DNA of 64,000 nucleotides from CAJQLB01 sp041392065. GTDB lineage: Bacteria; Bacteroidota; Bacteroidia; Flavobacteriales; Flavobacteriaceae. The DNA is taken from NCBI GenBank assembly GCA_041392065.1, contig JAWKMU010000005.1:62001-126000 (forward strand), given 5' to 3'. A program made the position numbers and the translations under genes. Positions 18,002 through 26,894 of this stretch are shown here, piece after piece (position 1 is the first letter of the stretch; each line of letters begins with the position of its first letter). The notes beneath the pieces were generated by a model. That model saw nothing but the letters and a program-made list of their open reading frames with translations. It did no database searches and was not told the DNA's origin.

Positions 18002-20197
18002 ATGAAAAATTTTATATTTTTTGTTGCAGCATTATTCTTTATGCAGGCAACCTTCGCTCAGCGCAATATTGATTTATATTGGGACGCATCTTACTCTATG
18101 AAGGATAGAAACTTACAGATGGAGTTTTTGTACTTAAACAATTATTTTAAAAAATATCCAGAAGCAAATGTATCACTTATTATGTTTAGTAATGAGTTAA
18201 TCATGAATGAAAAGTTCGAAGTGAGGGAAGGTAATTGGACAGCATTAAAGAAAGAACTTGAAAACACTATCTATGATGGAGCAACCAATTATGATTTGAT
18301 TAAAACCAGTAATGTTGACGAAATCTTGCTATTTACAGACGGAAATGAGAACTTAAATGAGTTAACCTCACCTTCTGGAATTCCAATAAATATTGTTTCA
18401 ACGTCTGCTTCAGCTAACACATCAAAGCTTAAACTTGTTTCTGATGTTGCTTCAGGATCTTTTGTGTATTTAAATAATGATTTTAATAATAATCAAAAGG
18501 AAAAAACAGAACAATTGTCTGATGGCGAAGATGATGGATATATTGCAGGAAATATAACAGGCGTTGCTGGTGCTCTAGAAAATGTGAGTATCATAAACAA
18601 AAACAGTAATATAGGAACCGCATCATTTGCAAGTGGTAATTATAAAATTAAAGCAGATGAAGGAGATTTATTGGTTTATACTTATTTAGGAAAAAAGACT
18701 GTAAATATTAGAGTTACCAAAGCCAATATTATTAATGTATTTATGCCAGATATAGACCAAAATTTGGAAGAAGTCGTTTTAACTGCAAAAGCAAAAGAAG
18801 AAGAACCTGAAATTGTTAATCTAGGAAATCAGAGTGTAGACAAAAAAACAATTGGTTATAGTGTTGAGTCTATTGGTAAAGATGATATTTCTGATCTTGA
18901 CACTAATTTGTCTGGAGCTGTAAAAGGACAATTCACCAGTTTTGAGACTAAAAATCCTGTTAATAATAAAGTAGATATAAGTAAGTTTTTAGGCAGAGGA
19001 AAAAACATGACCATACTCTTGAATCAGTATGGTTTGGTTGTGGTTGATGGTATGCCTTTAGGACAATCTGATTCTGGAGTTCATGATTTTGTATTATATA
19101 ATCATGATAATATGATAAATCCAGATTTGATTGAGAGTATCACCTATTTGAAGGGTTTGGCAGCTACCAATAAATATGGCTCTTTAGGAAGAAATGGTGT
19201 GTTACTAATTACCACTAAAAATGCAGTTGCAGCCAAAGCAGCAAAAGAAAAAAATGTGGTTTTAGGAACAACTGAAACCTATACAGGAAATGCTGAAATG
19301 ATTAGTGAGCTTCCAAATACACCTTATATTACTGCTCTTAAAGCATCTAAATCTATTGATGAAGCATTTAACGCTTATTTGGTACAACGAAATAAATATG
19401 GTAACGATGCCTCTTTCTTTTTAGATGTTTACGATTATTTTAAAGGATGGAATAATGATGAGGTTTCAAATAGAGTTTTGTCTAATGTATTTGAAGTTGC
19501 TTACGATAATGATGTTGTCTTAAAAGCGCTTTATTACAAGCAACAGGAAAGAGGAGATTATGCAGCTGCAGTAAAGACTTTACAGCGTATTGTGAAGCTT
19601 AAACCAAAAGATTCTCAATCTTACAGAAATTTAGCCCTTGCTTATAATTACAACGGACAGTACGAAGAAGCTTTAAAGCTTTATAACAATATTGATAAAA
19701 AAATTGGAGTAGGAGGCATTAATACCTTAGGCATTGATAAAACTATTACCAACGAAGCAAAAAATTTAATTGCGCTTCATGGAAATAAACTAAATACTAA
19801 TGGTGTTAATCCTAAATTTTTAAGACCAATAAATTATAAATCTAGAATAGTTTTTGAATGGAACGATCTCGACGCAGAATTTGATTTAAATATTATAAAT
19901 CCTCAAAACCGATTTTTTACTTGGTCTCATACAAGAGCAGAAAATTCTCAACGAATTGCACAACAAAAGGAATTGGGTTATGGTTTGGAAGAATTTTACT
20001 TAACATCGTCTGATGTTGGAGAGTGGATTTTTAATATGAAATATTATGGCACCAATGCCAAAGAAAAGCTTCCAACGTATATTAAAATAACTGTTTATAA
20101 GAATTTTGGTTCACCTGAACAAACCAAAAAAATTAGTGTGGTTAGACTTGAAAAAACCAATATTGAAGAAACGGTTTCTAAGTTAGTGGTGAATTAA
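18002..20197 (+). CDS. Mosaic exported protein: vWA-like + plug + TPR + YfaP-like C-terminus
   Basis: A 731-aa protein with a signal peptide ending ATFAQ. Regions in order are a vWA-like domain right after cleavage (MIDAS-like DASYS at 28-32, Thr95 in DGATNYD, FTDG with Asp113), a beta domain of carboxypeptidase-regulatory type (about 180-250), a degenerate SusC-like plug (about 285-407: LVVVDGMPLG, GSLGRNGVLLITTKNA), TPR-like helices (about 515-570, GDYAAAVKTLQRIVKLKPKD), and a beta C-terminus with FEWNDLDAEFDLNIINP recalling DUF2135/YfaP. There is no barrel. It shares plug plus vWA with the gene at 13778 but in a different order, so the two are not simple duplicates. Function is unknown. 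Confidence 0.8.
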   Translation: MKNFIFFVAALFFMQATFAQRNIDLYWDASYSMKDRNLQMEFLYLNNYFKKYPEANVSLIMFSNELIMNEKFEVREGNWTALKKELENTIYDGATNYDLIKTSNVDEILLFTDGNENLNELTSPSGIPINIVSTSASANTSKLKLVSDVASGSFVYLNNDFNNNQKEKTEQLSDGEDDGYIAGNITGVAGALENVSIINKNSNIGTASFASGNYKIKADEGDLLVYTYLGKKTVNIRVTKANIINVFMPDIDQNLEEVVLTAKAKEEEPEIVNLGNQSVDKKTIGYSVESIGKDDISDLDTNLSGAVKGQFTSFETKNPVNNKVDISKFLGRGKNMTILLNQYGLVVVDGMPLGQSDSGVHDFVLYNHDNMINPDLIESITYLKGLAATNKYGSLGRNGVLLITTKNAVAAKAAKEKNVVLGTTETYTGNAEMISELPNTPYITALKASKSIDEAFNAYLVQRNKYGNDASFFLDVYDYFKGWNNDEVSNRVLSNVFEVAYDNDVVLKALYYKQQERGDYAAAVKTLQRIVKLKPKDSQSYRNLALAYNYNGQYEEALKLYNNIDKKIGVGGINTLGIDKTITNEAKNLIALHGNKLNTNGVNPKFLRPINYKSRIVFEWNDLDAEFDLNIINPQNRFFTWSHTRAENSQRIAQQKELGYGLEEFYLTSSDVGEWIFNMKYYGTNAKEKLPTYIKITVYKNFGSPEQTKKISVVRLEKTNIEETVSKLVVN

Positions 20198-20212
20198 ATT
20201 GAGTATTCATTT

Positions 20213-20737
20213 TTATAATAAAGAATCTTGAAGTAGTTTTCCAATTAGTTTTTCACAGGCTAATTTTGCAGATGATTTCAATCCAAATGAACCATCAGCT
20301 TTAAGGTTTGCTCTCCAAACAGGGTTTTTAGAATTTAGTTGAAAAATCTGAACATCAAATGTTCCGCCAGTATTAGTCCCTGAAGATCCCCAACCCCAAC
20401 CATATCCATTATTTACAGTTGTACGAGATTCAGTTTGATTTATTATCATTATTAAGTTAGCTCCGAAATCATTAATACCTTGATTTATATCACTTTCAGA
20501 CTCTAGAGATAATGGATCAATATATTTCACAGTTGATTCTATTCCCTTTGATTTTAAAGAAGCTCTTAATTCATCGGTAAATGAATAAAAAAAAGGTTTA
20601 GCACTATCTGTTCCTTTAACCATAACATATAGCTTACTTATTTTTTCATTAAAATTAGGGGATTTATTAGAAGTAATTTTTGATGTTACACAACTTGTAG
20701 CAAGAAACAGGAATCCAAATACTAAGGCTTTTTTCAT
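20213..20737 (-). CDS. Hypothetical lipoprotein
   Basis: A 174-aa protein with a lipoprotein signal peptide (lipobox LATSC, Cys16). The middle has a Gly-rich patch (NGYGWGWGSSGTNTGG) and the C-terminus a conserved-looking helix, AKLACEKLIGKLLQDSLL. The arrangement recalls periplasm-facing lipoproteins that sample a nucleotide-like or peptide pocket, but I cannot assign a family. It is convergent with the mosaic gene at 18002. Confidence 0.7.
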   Translation of the reverse strand: MKKALVFGFLFLATSCVTSKITSNKSPNFNEKISKLYVMVKGTDSAKPFFYSFTDELRASLKSKGIESTVKYIDPLSLESESDINQGINDFGANLIMIINQTESRTTVNNGYGWGWGSSGTNTGGTFDVQIFQLNSKNPVWRANLKADGSFGLKSSAKLACEKLIGKLLQDSLL

Positions 20738-20785
20738 AATTTAAGTTTTAATAGGCTTGGTGAAAAATATTTGTAATAATAGTAA

Positions 20786-22414
20786 TTATACTTGAATAAC
20801 TCCCAAATTAAATGGTTTTTCAATAGGAGCGTGGTTGGCTGCCTCAATTCCCATACTAATCCAAGTTCTTGTATCTAAAGGGTCTATAATAGCATCTGTC
20901 CAAAGTCTGGCTGCGGCATAGTAAGGTGATACTTGGTTGTCGTATCTATCTTTTATTTTATTAAAAAGTTCTTCTTCTTTTTCTGGTGTTATTTTTTCGC
21001 CTTGTTTTTCTAATGAGGCTTTTTCTATTTGCAGCAATACTTTAGCAGCACTGTTTCCACTCATTACAGCTAATTCAGCACTAGGCCAAGCCACAATTAG
21101 TCTTGGGTCGTAAGCTTTTCCACACATGGCATAATTTCCAGCACCATAACTGTTACCTATAACTATTGTAAATTTTGGCACCACACTATTGCTTACTGCA
21201 TTTACCATTTTTGCACCATCTTTTATAATGCCTCCATGCTCACTTTTGCTGCCAACCATAAATCCTGTAACATCTTGTAAAAACACCAAAGGAATTTTCT
21301 TCTGGTTGCAGTTGGCAATAAAACGAGTGGCTTTATCAGCACTATCATTATAAATCACACCTCCAAACTGCATTTCGCCTTTTTTGGTTTTAACCAGTTT
21401 ACGCTGGTTAGCAACTATACCAACAGCCCAACCATCAATTCTAGCATAAGCAGTAATAATGGTTTTTCCGTAACCAGCTTTATACTCGTCAAACTCCGAA
21501 TTATCTACCAATCGTTTTATAATATCGTACATGTCGTATTGGTCTGTACGACTTTTAGGTAGTATGCCATAAATTTCTTCTGGCTTTTCTTTTGGTTTTA
21601 CAGTTTGAATTCTATTAAAACCAGCTTTATCATAATCTCCAATTTTGTCAATAATATTCTTAATAGTATCTAAAGCGTCTTTATCGTCTTTGGCTTTATA
21701 ATCGGTAACTCCACTTATCTCACAATGAGTTGTAGCACCACCAAGCGTTTCATTGTCTATGGTTTCACCAATGGCAGCTTTTACGAGATAACTTCCAGCT
21801 AAAAAAATACTACCAGTTTTGTCAACTATTAAAGCTTCGTCACTCATAATTGGTAAGTAAGCGCCTCCAGCAACACAACTTCCCATGACAGCTGATATTT
21901 GGGTAATTCCTAGGCTGCTCATCACTGCGTTGTTTCTGAAAATGCGACCAAAATGTTCCTTATCTGGAAAGATTTCGTCTTGCATTGGCAAATAAACTCC
22001 AGCCGAATCAACTAAGTAGATAATTGGTAATTTATTTTCAATGGCAATTTCCTGAGCTCTTAAATTCTTTTTTCCAGTAATTGGAAACCAAGCTCCTGCT
22101 TTTACTGTAGCATCATTTGCTACTACAATACACTGTTTACCTTTTATATATCCAATTTTTACAACAACTCCTCCCGAAGGACATCCACCATGTTCCTTGT
22201 ACATATCTTCTCCTGCAAAAGCTCCAATTTCAATACTTTTAGATTTCTCATCTAATAAGTAGTTAATGCGTTCACGAGCAGTCATTTTACCTTTAGCGTG
22301 ATGTTTTTCTATACGGCTTTTATCTCCTCCAAGTTTTACTTGAGCTAATCTTTTGGTTAAATCTGAGACTAAAAGTTTATTATAATCTTCGTTTTTGTTG
22401 AAGTTGATGTCCAT
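20786..22414 (-). CDS. Acyl-CoA carboxylase beta subunit (methylcrotonyl-CoA carboxylase-like)
   Basis: The carboxyltransferase subunit of a biotin-dependent acyl-CoA carboxylase, 542 aa. Both crotonase-like halves are present. The segments LPMQDEIFPDKEHFGRIFRNNAVMSS, MGSCVAGGAYLPIMSDEALIV, IFLAGSYLVKAAIGE and the C-terminal PYYAAARLWTDAIIDP follow methylcrotonyl-CoA carboxylase beta (leucine degradation) more closely than propionyl- or acetyl-CoA carboxylase. The biotin carboxylase/BCCP alpha subunit is not in the window. Substrate assignment is therefore by resemblance only. Confidence 0.88.
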   Translation of the reverse strand: MDINFNKNEDYNKLLVSDLTKRLAQVKLGGDKSRIEKHHAKGKMTARERINYLLDEKSKSIEIGAFAGEDMYKEHGGCPSGGVVVKIGYIKGKQCIVVANDATVKAGAWFPITGKKNLRAQEIAIENKLPIIYLVDSAGVYLPMQDEIFPDKEHFGRIFRNNAVMSSLGITQISAVMGSCVAGGAYLPIMSDEALIVDKTGSIFLAGSYLVKAAIGETIDNETLGGATTHCEISGVTDYKAKDDKDALDTIKNIIDKIGDYDKAGFNRIQTVKPKEKPEEIYGILPKSRTDQYDMYDIIKRLVDNSEFDEYKAGYGKTIITAYARIDGWAVGIVANQRKLVKTKKGEMQFGGVIYNDSADKATRFIANCNQKKIPLVFLQDVTGFMVGSKSEHGGIIKDGAKMVNAVSNSVVPKFTIVIGNSYGAGNYAMCGKAYDPRLIVAWPSAELAVMSGNSAAKVLLQIEKASLEKQGEKITPEKEEELFNKIKDRYDNQVSPYYAAARLWTDAIIDPLDTRTWISMGIEAANHAPIEKPFNLGVIQV

Positions 22415-22480
22415 TAATGCTTTTGTTTGATGCTAAAGTACAAAAGAAGTAGATGCTAAAAAAGACTGATCATTGTATTT

Positions 22481-22510
22481 ATATATTACATGGAAATATA
22501 TTACATGGAA
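22481..22510. repeat. Two perfect tandem copies of a 15-bp unit, candidate operator
   Basis: ATATATTACATGGAA occurs at 22481-22495 and again at 22496-22510, directly upstream of the -7 box of the FMN reductase-GNAT-MarR-pirin operon. Together with the flanking ATATAT the block contains an imperfect palindrome (ATATATT...AATATAT). As the operon encodes a MarR regulator, this is a reasonable autoregulatory operator candidate. Confidence 0.55.
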
Positions 22511-22528
22511 CATATTAATTATATTTTG

Positions 22529-22536
22529 TATATTTG
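22529..22536 (+). promoter_or_regulatory. -7 box (TATATTTG) of FMN reductase operon
   Basis: An exact TAnnTTTG 17 bases before the ATG at 22554. The -33 region would fall in or beside the tandem 15-bp repeat, so a protein bound there would block it. Confidence 0.6.
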
Positions 22537-22553
22537 CATAAAATAATAAACGA

Positions 22554-23084
22554 ATGAAAAAGATAATAGCCTTTGCAGGTAGCAATAGTAAACAATCAAT
22601 TAATAAGCAATTAGCAGTTTACGCTGCTGGTTTAGTAGAAAATGTTGAAACAAAAATATTAGATTTAAATGACTTTGAATTGCCATTATTTGGAGTTGAT
22701 TTGGAAGTACAAATAGGGCAACCTGAAAATGCTCATAAATTTTTGAATGAAATGAAGTCAGCTGACGGAATAATAATCTCCTTGGCTGAGCATAATGGTG
22801 CTTACTCAGCAGTATTTAAAAATTTGTTTGACTGGATGTCAAGAATTGAGGGTAAAACATTTTTGGGAAAGCCTATGCTTTTAATGGCTGCATCTCCTGG
22901 AGGAAGAGGAGGTCAATCTGTATTAGCTATTGCAAAAGATAGATTTCCAAGACATAACGCTAATATAATTGCTGAGTTCTCTTTGCCTAATTTTAAGGAT
23001 AATTTTAGTAATGATAAAGTTGTAAACACTGAATTAAACACGGAATTAATAAAAAAAGTTGAACAATTTAGAAAAGCATTATAA
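22554..23084 (+). CDS. NADPH-dependent FMN reductase
   Basis: A flavodoxin-fold NAD(P)H-dependent oxidoreductase of 176 aa. The N-terminal FMN phosphate loop is AGSNSKQSINKQLA. Further family segments are the SLAEHNGAYSAVFKNLFDWMSRI active-site region and MAASPGGRGGQSVL. Such enzymes reduce FMN, quinones or azo compounds. It heads a four-gene operon with a GNAT, a MarR regulator and a pirin, a pattern typical of inducible defence against reactive electrophiles or quinones. Confidence 0.88.
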   Translation: MKKIIAFAGSNSKQSINKQLAVYAAGLVENVETKILDLNDFELPLFGVDLEVQIGQPENAHKFLNEMKSADGIIISLAEHNGAYSAVFKNLFDWMSRIEGKTFLGKPMLLMAASPGGRGGQSVLAIAKDRFPRHNANIIAEFSLPNFKDNFSNDKVVNTELNTELIKKVEQFRKAL

Positions 23085-23086
23085 CA

Positions 23087-23368
23087 ATGGAGATAAAACA
23101 AGAGGATAATGGAAAAAAAGGTAAATTTTACCTTGAAGTAGACGGAAAACTAGAAGCTGAAATGACTTACACATATGCTGGAAGTAATAAAATAATTATA
23201 GATCATACTGAAGTTAGCGAAAAGTTGAAAGGGAAAGGTGTAGGTTATAAATTGGTTGAAGCTGCAGTTGGTTTTATGAGAGCTAATCAAATAAAGGCAA
23301 TTCCACTATGTCCTTTTGCTAATGCTGTTTTTAAGAAAAAAATTGAATATTCAGATACATTAGTTTAA
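23087..23368 (+). CDS. Small GNAT-type N-acetyltransferase (YjdJ-like)
   Basis: A 93-aa protein of the short Gcn5-related family that has only the acetyl-CoA core. The acetyl-CoA loop is SEKLKGKGVGYKLVEAA, and a Cys in PLCPFANAVF sits where the family has its conserved cysteine. The substrate is unknown. It starts two bases after the reductase stop, so it is co-translated. Confidence 0.82.
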   Translation: MEIKQEDNGKKGKFYLEVDGKLEAEMTYTYAGSNKIIIDHTEVSEKLKGKGVGYKLVEAAVGFMRANQIKAIPLCPFANAVFKKKIEYSDTLV

Positions 23369-23379
23369 ATCAAACAATC

Positions 23380-23817
23380 ATGGGAGATATTTCTAAAGAC
23401 ATCAATTCTAGTTTTCCAAATAACAAAGTAAAAGCATTACTGAACATTATTTACACTAGCAATTGGATTAATAGTCATCAAAATGCATTTTTTAAACCCT
23501 TTGGTATTTCGCCACAGCAATTCAATATTCTCAGAATATTAAGAGGTGCAAATGAACCTTTAAAAGTGCAAACCATTAAGGAACGAATGTTAGAGAGAGC
23601 TCCAAATGCAACCCGATTAATGGATAAATTATGTGACAAAAAGTTAATAGAACGTATACCTTGTCCTTCAGATAGACGTGTGGTGCATATTGCAATTACA
23701 GATAAGGGTTTAAAATTGCTAGAAGATATATCTGAAAAAATGAATTTCGATTTATTAGAAAATCTCAATGAAAAAGAAGCAGAACAATTAAGCGACTTGC
23801 TAGATAAAATTCGCTAA
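23380..23817 (+). CDS. MarR family transcriptional regulator
   Basis: A winged-helix repressor of 145 aa. The recognition helix and wing are clear: the ISPQQFNILRILRG scaffold, ERAPNATRLMDKLCDKKLIERIPCPSDRRVVHIAITDKG. It lies in the operon it probably controls. The two 15-bp repeats at 22481-22510 are the obvious candidate site. Cys residues in LCDKK and PCPSDR could be redox sensors, though that is inference. Confidence 0.92.
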   Translation: MGDISKDINSSFPNNKVKALLNIIYTSNWINSHQNAFFKPFGISPQQFNILRILRGANEPLKVQTIKERMLERAPNATRLMDKLCDKKLIERIPCPSDRRVVHIAITDKGLKLLEDISEKMNFDLLENLNEKEAEQLSDLLDKIR

Positions 23818-23862
23818 AAATTAATTAAAAGTTCTCACTATAACAAAAAGAAAGAAAATCAA

Positions 23863-24588
23863 ATGAAAACAATAATTCATAAAGCAGAAAGTAGAGGGTT
23901 TGCAAATCATGGTTGGTTGCAGGCCAATCATTCATTTAGTTTTGCTAATTGGTATAATCCAGAAAAAGTACATTTTGGAGCTTTAAGAGTATTGAATGAT
24001 GATGTTATAGCTCCGAAAATGGGTTTTGGAACACATCCACATAATAATATGGAAATTATTACTATTCCATTAGGAGGGGAGTTAAAACATCGTGACTCCA
24101 TGCACAATGAATGGCAATCTGTTTATCCGGGAGAAGTTCAAATCATGTCTGCAGGTACTGGAGTTCAACACTCAGAAATTAATGGGTCTATAGATAAGCA
24201 TTTAAGTTTGTTTCAAATCTGGATTATTCCAAACAAACAAAACGTAGAACCACGATATGATCAGAAATCTTTCACAGAATTAGGTAGAAAAAACCAGTTG
24301 CAAACTTTGGTAACATCAATTGATGACAAGCATGAAGGGAGTTTAAAAATCCATCAGGATGCTGTGATTTCTAGAATTGACCTAGATATAAACAAAACTT
24401 TAAAATATCAACTAAAGAGCAAAAATCATGGTGTTTATGTGATGACCATTCATGGAGAAGTTTCTATAAATGATAATATTCTTCAAACACGTGATGCCGC
24501 TGGAGTTTCTGAAACAGAATCTTTTGAAATAAAGACACTAGACACTTCACAGCTTCTTTTTATCGAAGTGCCAATGCTTCAGCTTTAA
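23863..24588 (+). CDS. Pirin family protein (quercetinase-like)
   Basis: A bicupin of 241 aa. The N-terminal cupin has the metal-binding set FGTHPHNNMEIITIPLGGELKHRDS (two His plus Glu) and the later QHSEIN His, as in YhhW/pirin proteins with quercetin 2,3-dioxygenase activity. The C-terminal cupin is degenerate. It is the last gene of the MarR operon, after a 45-base gap and before a terminator. Confidence 0.92.
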   Translation: MKTIIHKAESRGFANHGWLQANHSFSFANWYNPEKVHFGALRVLNDDVIAPKMGFGTHPHNNMEIITIPLGGELKHRDSMHNEWQSVYPGEVQIMSAGTGVQHSEINGSIDKHLSLFQIWIIPNKQNVEPRYDQKSFTELGRKNQLQTLVTSIDDKHEGSLKIHQDAVISRIDLDINKTLKYQLKSKNHGVYVMTIHGEVSINDNILQTRDAAGVSETESFEIKTLDTSQLLFIEVPMLQL

Positions 24589-24604
24589 CTTTTAGTATCT
24601 AATT

Positions 24605-24635
24605 AAAAAAGCATCCAAAATTGGATGCTTTTTTT
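24605..24635 (+). terminator. Intrinsic terminator after pirin gene
   Basis: Stem AAAAAAGCATCCAA / TTGGATGCTTTTTT with a 2-base loop as written, ending in a T run. Confidence 0.9.
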
Positions 24636-24689
24636 ATATAAAAAACACGATATTTGTATTCAAACTAACTATCAAATAGAATTTAGATT

Positions 24690-24872
24690 ATGGCAATGAA
24701 TAAAAACACAGTACTAGCTTGGGCTACAGTACTAATGGTAATAATGGGAATAATTTTAATTTTAATGGGAGCATATAGGTATGATGATGTCGCTGGTTGG
24801 GGTTTTGCTACTGTTGGTATTGGCTTTTTTGCTATTGCTTGGGTGTTTAATGCTTTAAAAGGACGTGTATAA
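24690..24872 (+). CDS. CAL67264 family membrane protein
   Basis: A 60-aa protein with two membrane helices, highly conserved in flavobacteria under the name CAL67264 family. It is nearly all membrane (VLAWATVLMVIMGIILILMGAY, then GWGFATVGIGFFAIAWVFNAL). Its stop overlaps the ATG of ettA by one base (TAATG), so translation is coupled. Function is unknown. The lasting link to an ABC-F factor suggests a shared condition of expression rather than a shared complex. Confidence 0.88.
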   Translation: MAMNKNTVLAWATVLMVIMGIILILMGAYRYDDVAGWGFATVGIGFFAIAWVFNALKGRV

Positions 24873-26563
24873 TGAGTGACGATAAAAAAGTAATATTTTC
24901 AATGTCTGGTGTGACTAAGACATTTCAAAGTGCAAATACACCAGTTTTAAAAAACATATACTTAAGCTTCTTTTATGGAGCTAAAATTGGCATTTTAGGG
25001 CTTAATGGTTCTGGTAAATCTACACTTTTAAAAATTATTGCTGGAGTTGATAAAAACTATCAAGGCGATGTTGTTTTTTCTCCAGGATATAATGTAGGTT
25101 ACTTAGAACAAGAACCTAAGCTAGACGATAATAAAACTGTAATGGAAGTAGTTCGTGAAGGTGCTGCTGAAACTGTAGCTATTCTTGACGAGTACAATAA
25201 AATAAACGACATGTTTGGTTTGGAAGAAGTTTATAGTAATCCAGATAAAATGGAAAAACTCATGAACAGACAAGCTGAACTTCAAGACCAAATTGATGCA
25301 GCCAATGCTTGGGAATTAGACACAAAATTAGAAATTGCAATGGATGCTTTGCGTACTCCTGATGGTGATAAAAAAATTGCTGTGCTTTCAGGTGGTGAAA
25401 GACGTCGTGTTGCTTTATGTCGCTTATTATTGCAAGAACCAGATGTTCTTCTTTTAGATGAACCTACTAACCATTTAGATGCAGAATCTGTACATTGGTT
25501 AGAGCATCACTTAGCTCAATATAAAGGTACTGTAATTGCTGTAACTCACGATAGATACTTTCTTGATAATGTTGCTGGTTGGATTTTAGAACTAGATAGA
25601 GGTGAAGGCATTCCTTGGAAAGGAAATTACTCATCTTGGTTAGATCAAAAATCTAAACGTATGGCTCAGGAAGGCAAAGCTGCTACTAAACGTCAAAAAA
25701 CCTTAGAGCGAGAGCTAGAATGGGTTAGACAAGGAGCAAAAGGTCGTCAGACTAAACAAAAGGCACGTCTAAAGAATTACGATAAATTGTTAAGTCAAGA
25801 TCAAAAGCAATTAGACGAAAAACTTGAAATCTACATCCCGAATGGACCTCGTTTGGGTACCAATGTTATTGAAGCAATTGGTGTAAGTAAAGGTTATGAT
25901 GATAAATTACTATACGAAGATTTAAACTTTAACCTTCCACAAGCTGGAATTGTTGGTGTCATTGGACCTAATGGAGCAGGAAAAACTACCATTTTTAAAA
26001 TGATTATGGGAGAAATTGCTCCAGATAAGGGAGAATTTAAAGTTGGTGACACTGCTAAGATTGCTTATGTAGACCAAGCACATTCTAATATAGATTCAAA
26101 TAAAACCATTTGGCAAAATTTTAGTGACGAACAGGAGTTGATTATGATGGGAGGAAAGCAAGTTAATTCTCGTGCTTATTTAAGCAGATTTAATTTCTCT
26201 GGAAGTGAGCAAAATAAAAAAGTGAATTTGCTTTCTGGTGGTGAACGCAATCGTTTACATTTAGCAATGACACTTAAAGAAGAAGGTAATGTATTACTTT
26301 TAGATGAGCCAACTAATGACCTTGATGTCAATACATTAAGAGCCTTAGAAGAAGGATTGGAAAATTTTGCTGGATGTGCTGTGGTGATTTCTCACGACAG
26401 ATGGTTTTTAGATAGAATTTGCACACATATTTTAGCTTTTGAAGGCAATAGTCAAGTATATTTCTTTGAAGGAAGTTTCTCTGATTATGAAGAAAATAAA
26501 AAGAAACGTTTGGGTGGCGACTTGATGCCAAAACGAATTAAGTATAAAAAATTAGTAAGATAA
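24872..26563 (+). CDS. ettA: EttA, energy-dependent translational throttle (ABC-F)
   Basis: A ribosome-binding ABC-F ATPase of 563 aa with two ATPase domains and no membrane segments. Domain 1 has Walker A GLNGSGKST, signature LSGGERRRVALCRLL and Walker B LLLDEPTNHLD. Domain 2 has GPNGAGKTT, LSGGERNRLHLAMTL and LLLDEPTNDLD. The linker is rich in basic and helical residues (GAKGRQTKQKARLKNYDKLL). In E. coli EttA senses the ADP/ATP ratio at the ribosomal E site. It is translationally coupled to CAL67264. Confidence 0.95.
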   Translation: MSDDKKVIFSMSGVTKTFQSANTPVLKNIYLSFFYGAKIGILGLNGSGKSTLLKIIAGVDKNYQGDVVFSPGYNVGYLEQEPKLDDNKTVMEVVREGAAETVAILDEYNKINDMFGLEEVYSNPDKMEKLMNRQAELQDQIDAANAWELDTKLEIAMDALRTPDGDKKIAVLSGGERRRVALCRLLLQEPDVLLLDEPTNHLDAESVHWLEHHLAQYKGTVIAVTHDRYFLDNVAGWILELDRGEGIPWKGNYSSWLDQKSKRMAQEGKAATKRQKTLERELEWVRQGAKGRQTKQKARLKNYDKLLSQDQKQLDEKLEIYIPNGPRLGTNVIEAIGVSKGYDDKLLYEDLNFNLPQAGIVGVIGPNGAGKTTIFKMIMGEIAPDKGEFKVGDTAKIAYVDQAHSNIDSNKTIWQNFSDEQELIMMGGKQVNSRAYLSRFNFSGSEQNKKVNLLSGGERNRLHLAMTLKEEGNVLLLDEPTNDLDVNTLRALEEGLENFAGCAVVISHDRWFLDRICTHILAFEGNSQVYFFEGSFSDYEENKKKRLGGDLMPKRIKYKKLVR

Positions 26564-26574
26564 AATAGTTAAAG

Positions 26575-26602
26575 ATGCCTGCAGTTAGTAGGCATTTTTT
26601 TA
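26575..26602 (+). terminator. Intrinsic terminator after ettA
   Basis: Stem ATGCCT / AGGCAT with a 9-base loop and a T run, overlapping the end of the convergent small gene. Confidence 0.7.
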
Positions 26603-26818
26603 ATAAAGATGACCTTCGGTAAAATCTTCGTATTCTTTTACCTCATTTGGGTCACTTTGTTCTTTACTTAAACGCTCATTTTCTGCTTTCAGTTTATAAG
26701 ATTTTCTCACACCTAAAATCAATAAAATTAAGAAAAAGATTACTGTGATTATTAATGCTGTAACAATAGTCGAAAGCTCTGTTGAAGAGAGGTTTAGTGT
26801 TAGAGAAAATGAAAACAT
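26600..26818 (-). CDS. Small single-pass membrane protein, hypothetical
   Basis: A 72-aa protein, unrecognised. One strong membrane helix (STIVTALIITVIFFLILLILGV) is followed by a basic juxtamembrane patch (RKSYKLK) and an acidic soluble tail. A good minus-strand -7 box (TATATTTG at 26847-26854) lies 28 bases upstream, which supports a real gene. The stop lies in the ettA terminator T run. Confidence 0.68.
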   Translation of the reverse strand: MFSFSLTLNLSSTELSTIVTALIITVIFFLILLILGVRKSYKLKAENERLSKEQSDPNEVKEYEDFTEGHLY

Positions 26819-26846
26819 ACAGTTATTGATTTGGGTTTAATCAAGC

Positions 26847-26854
26847 CAAATATA
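26847..26854 (-). promoter_or_regulatory. -7 box (TATATTTG, minus strand)
   Basis: An exact TAnnTTTG upstream of the 72-aa membrane protein gene. Confidence 0.45.
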
Positions 26855-26894
26855 AAACAAAAAACTTATTAATTTACTAAAAATGAATAATTTA

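Noticed and set aside
22481..22510. CRISPR-like array
   Set aside because: There are only two copies, directly adjacent with no spacers. It fits an operator better.
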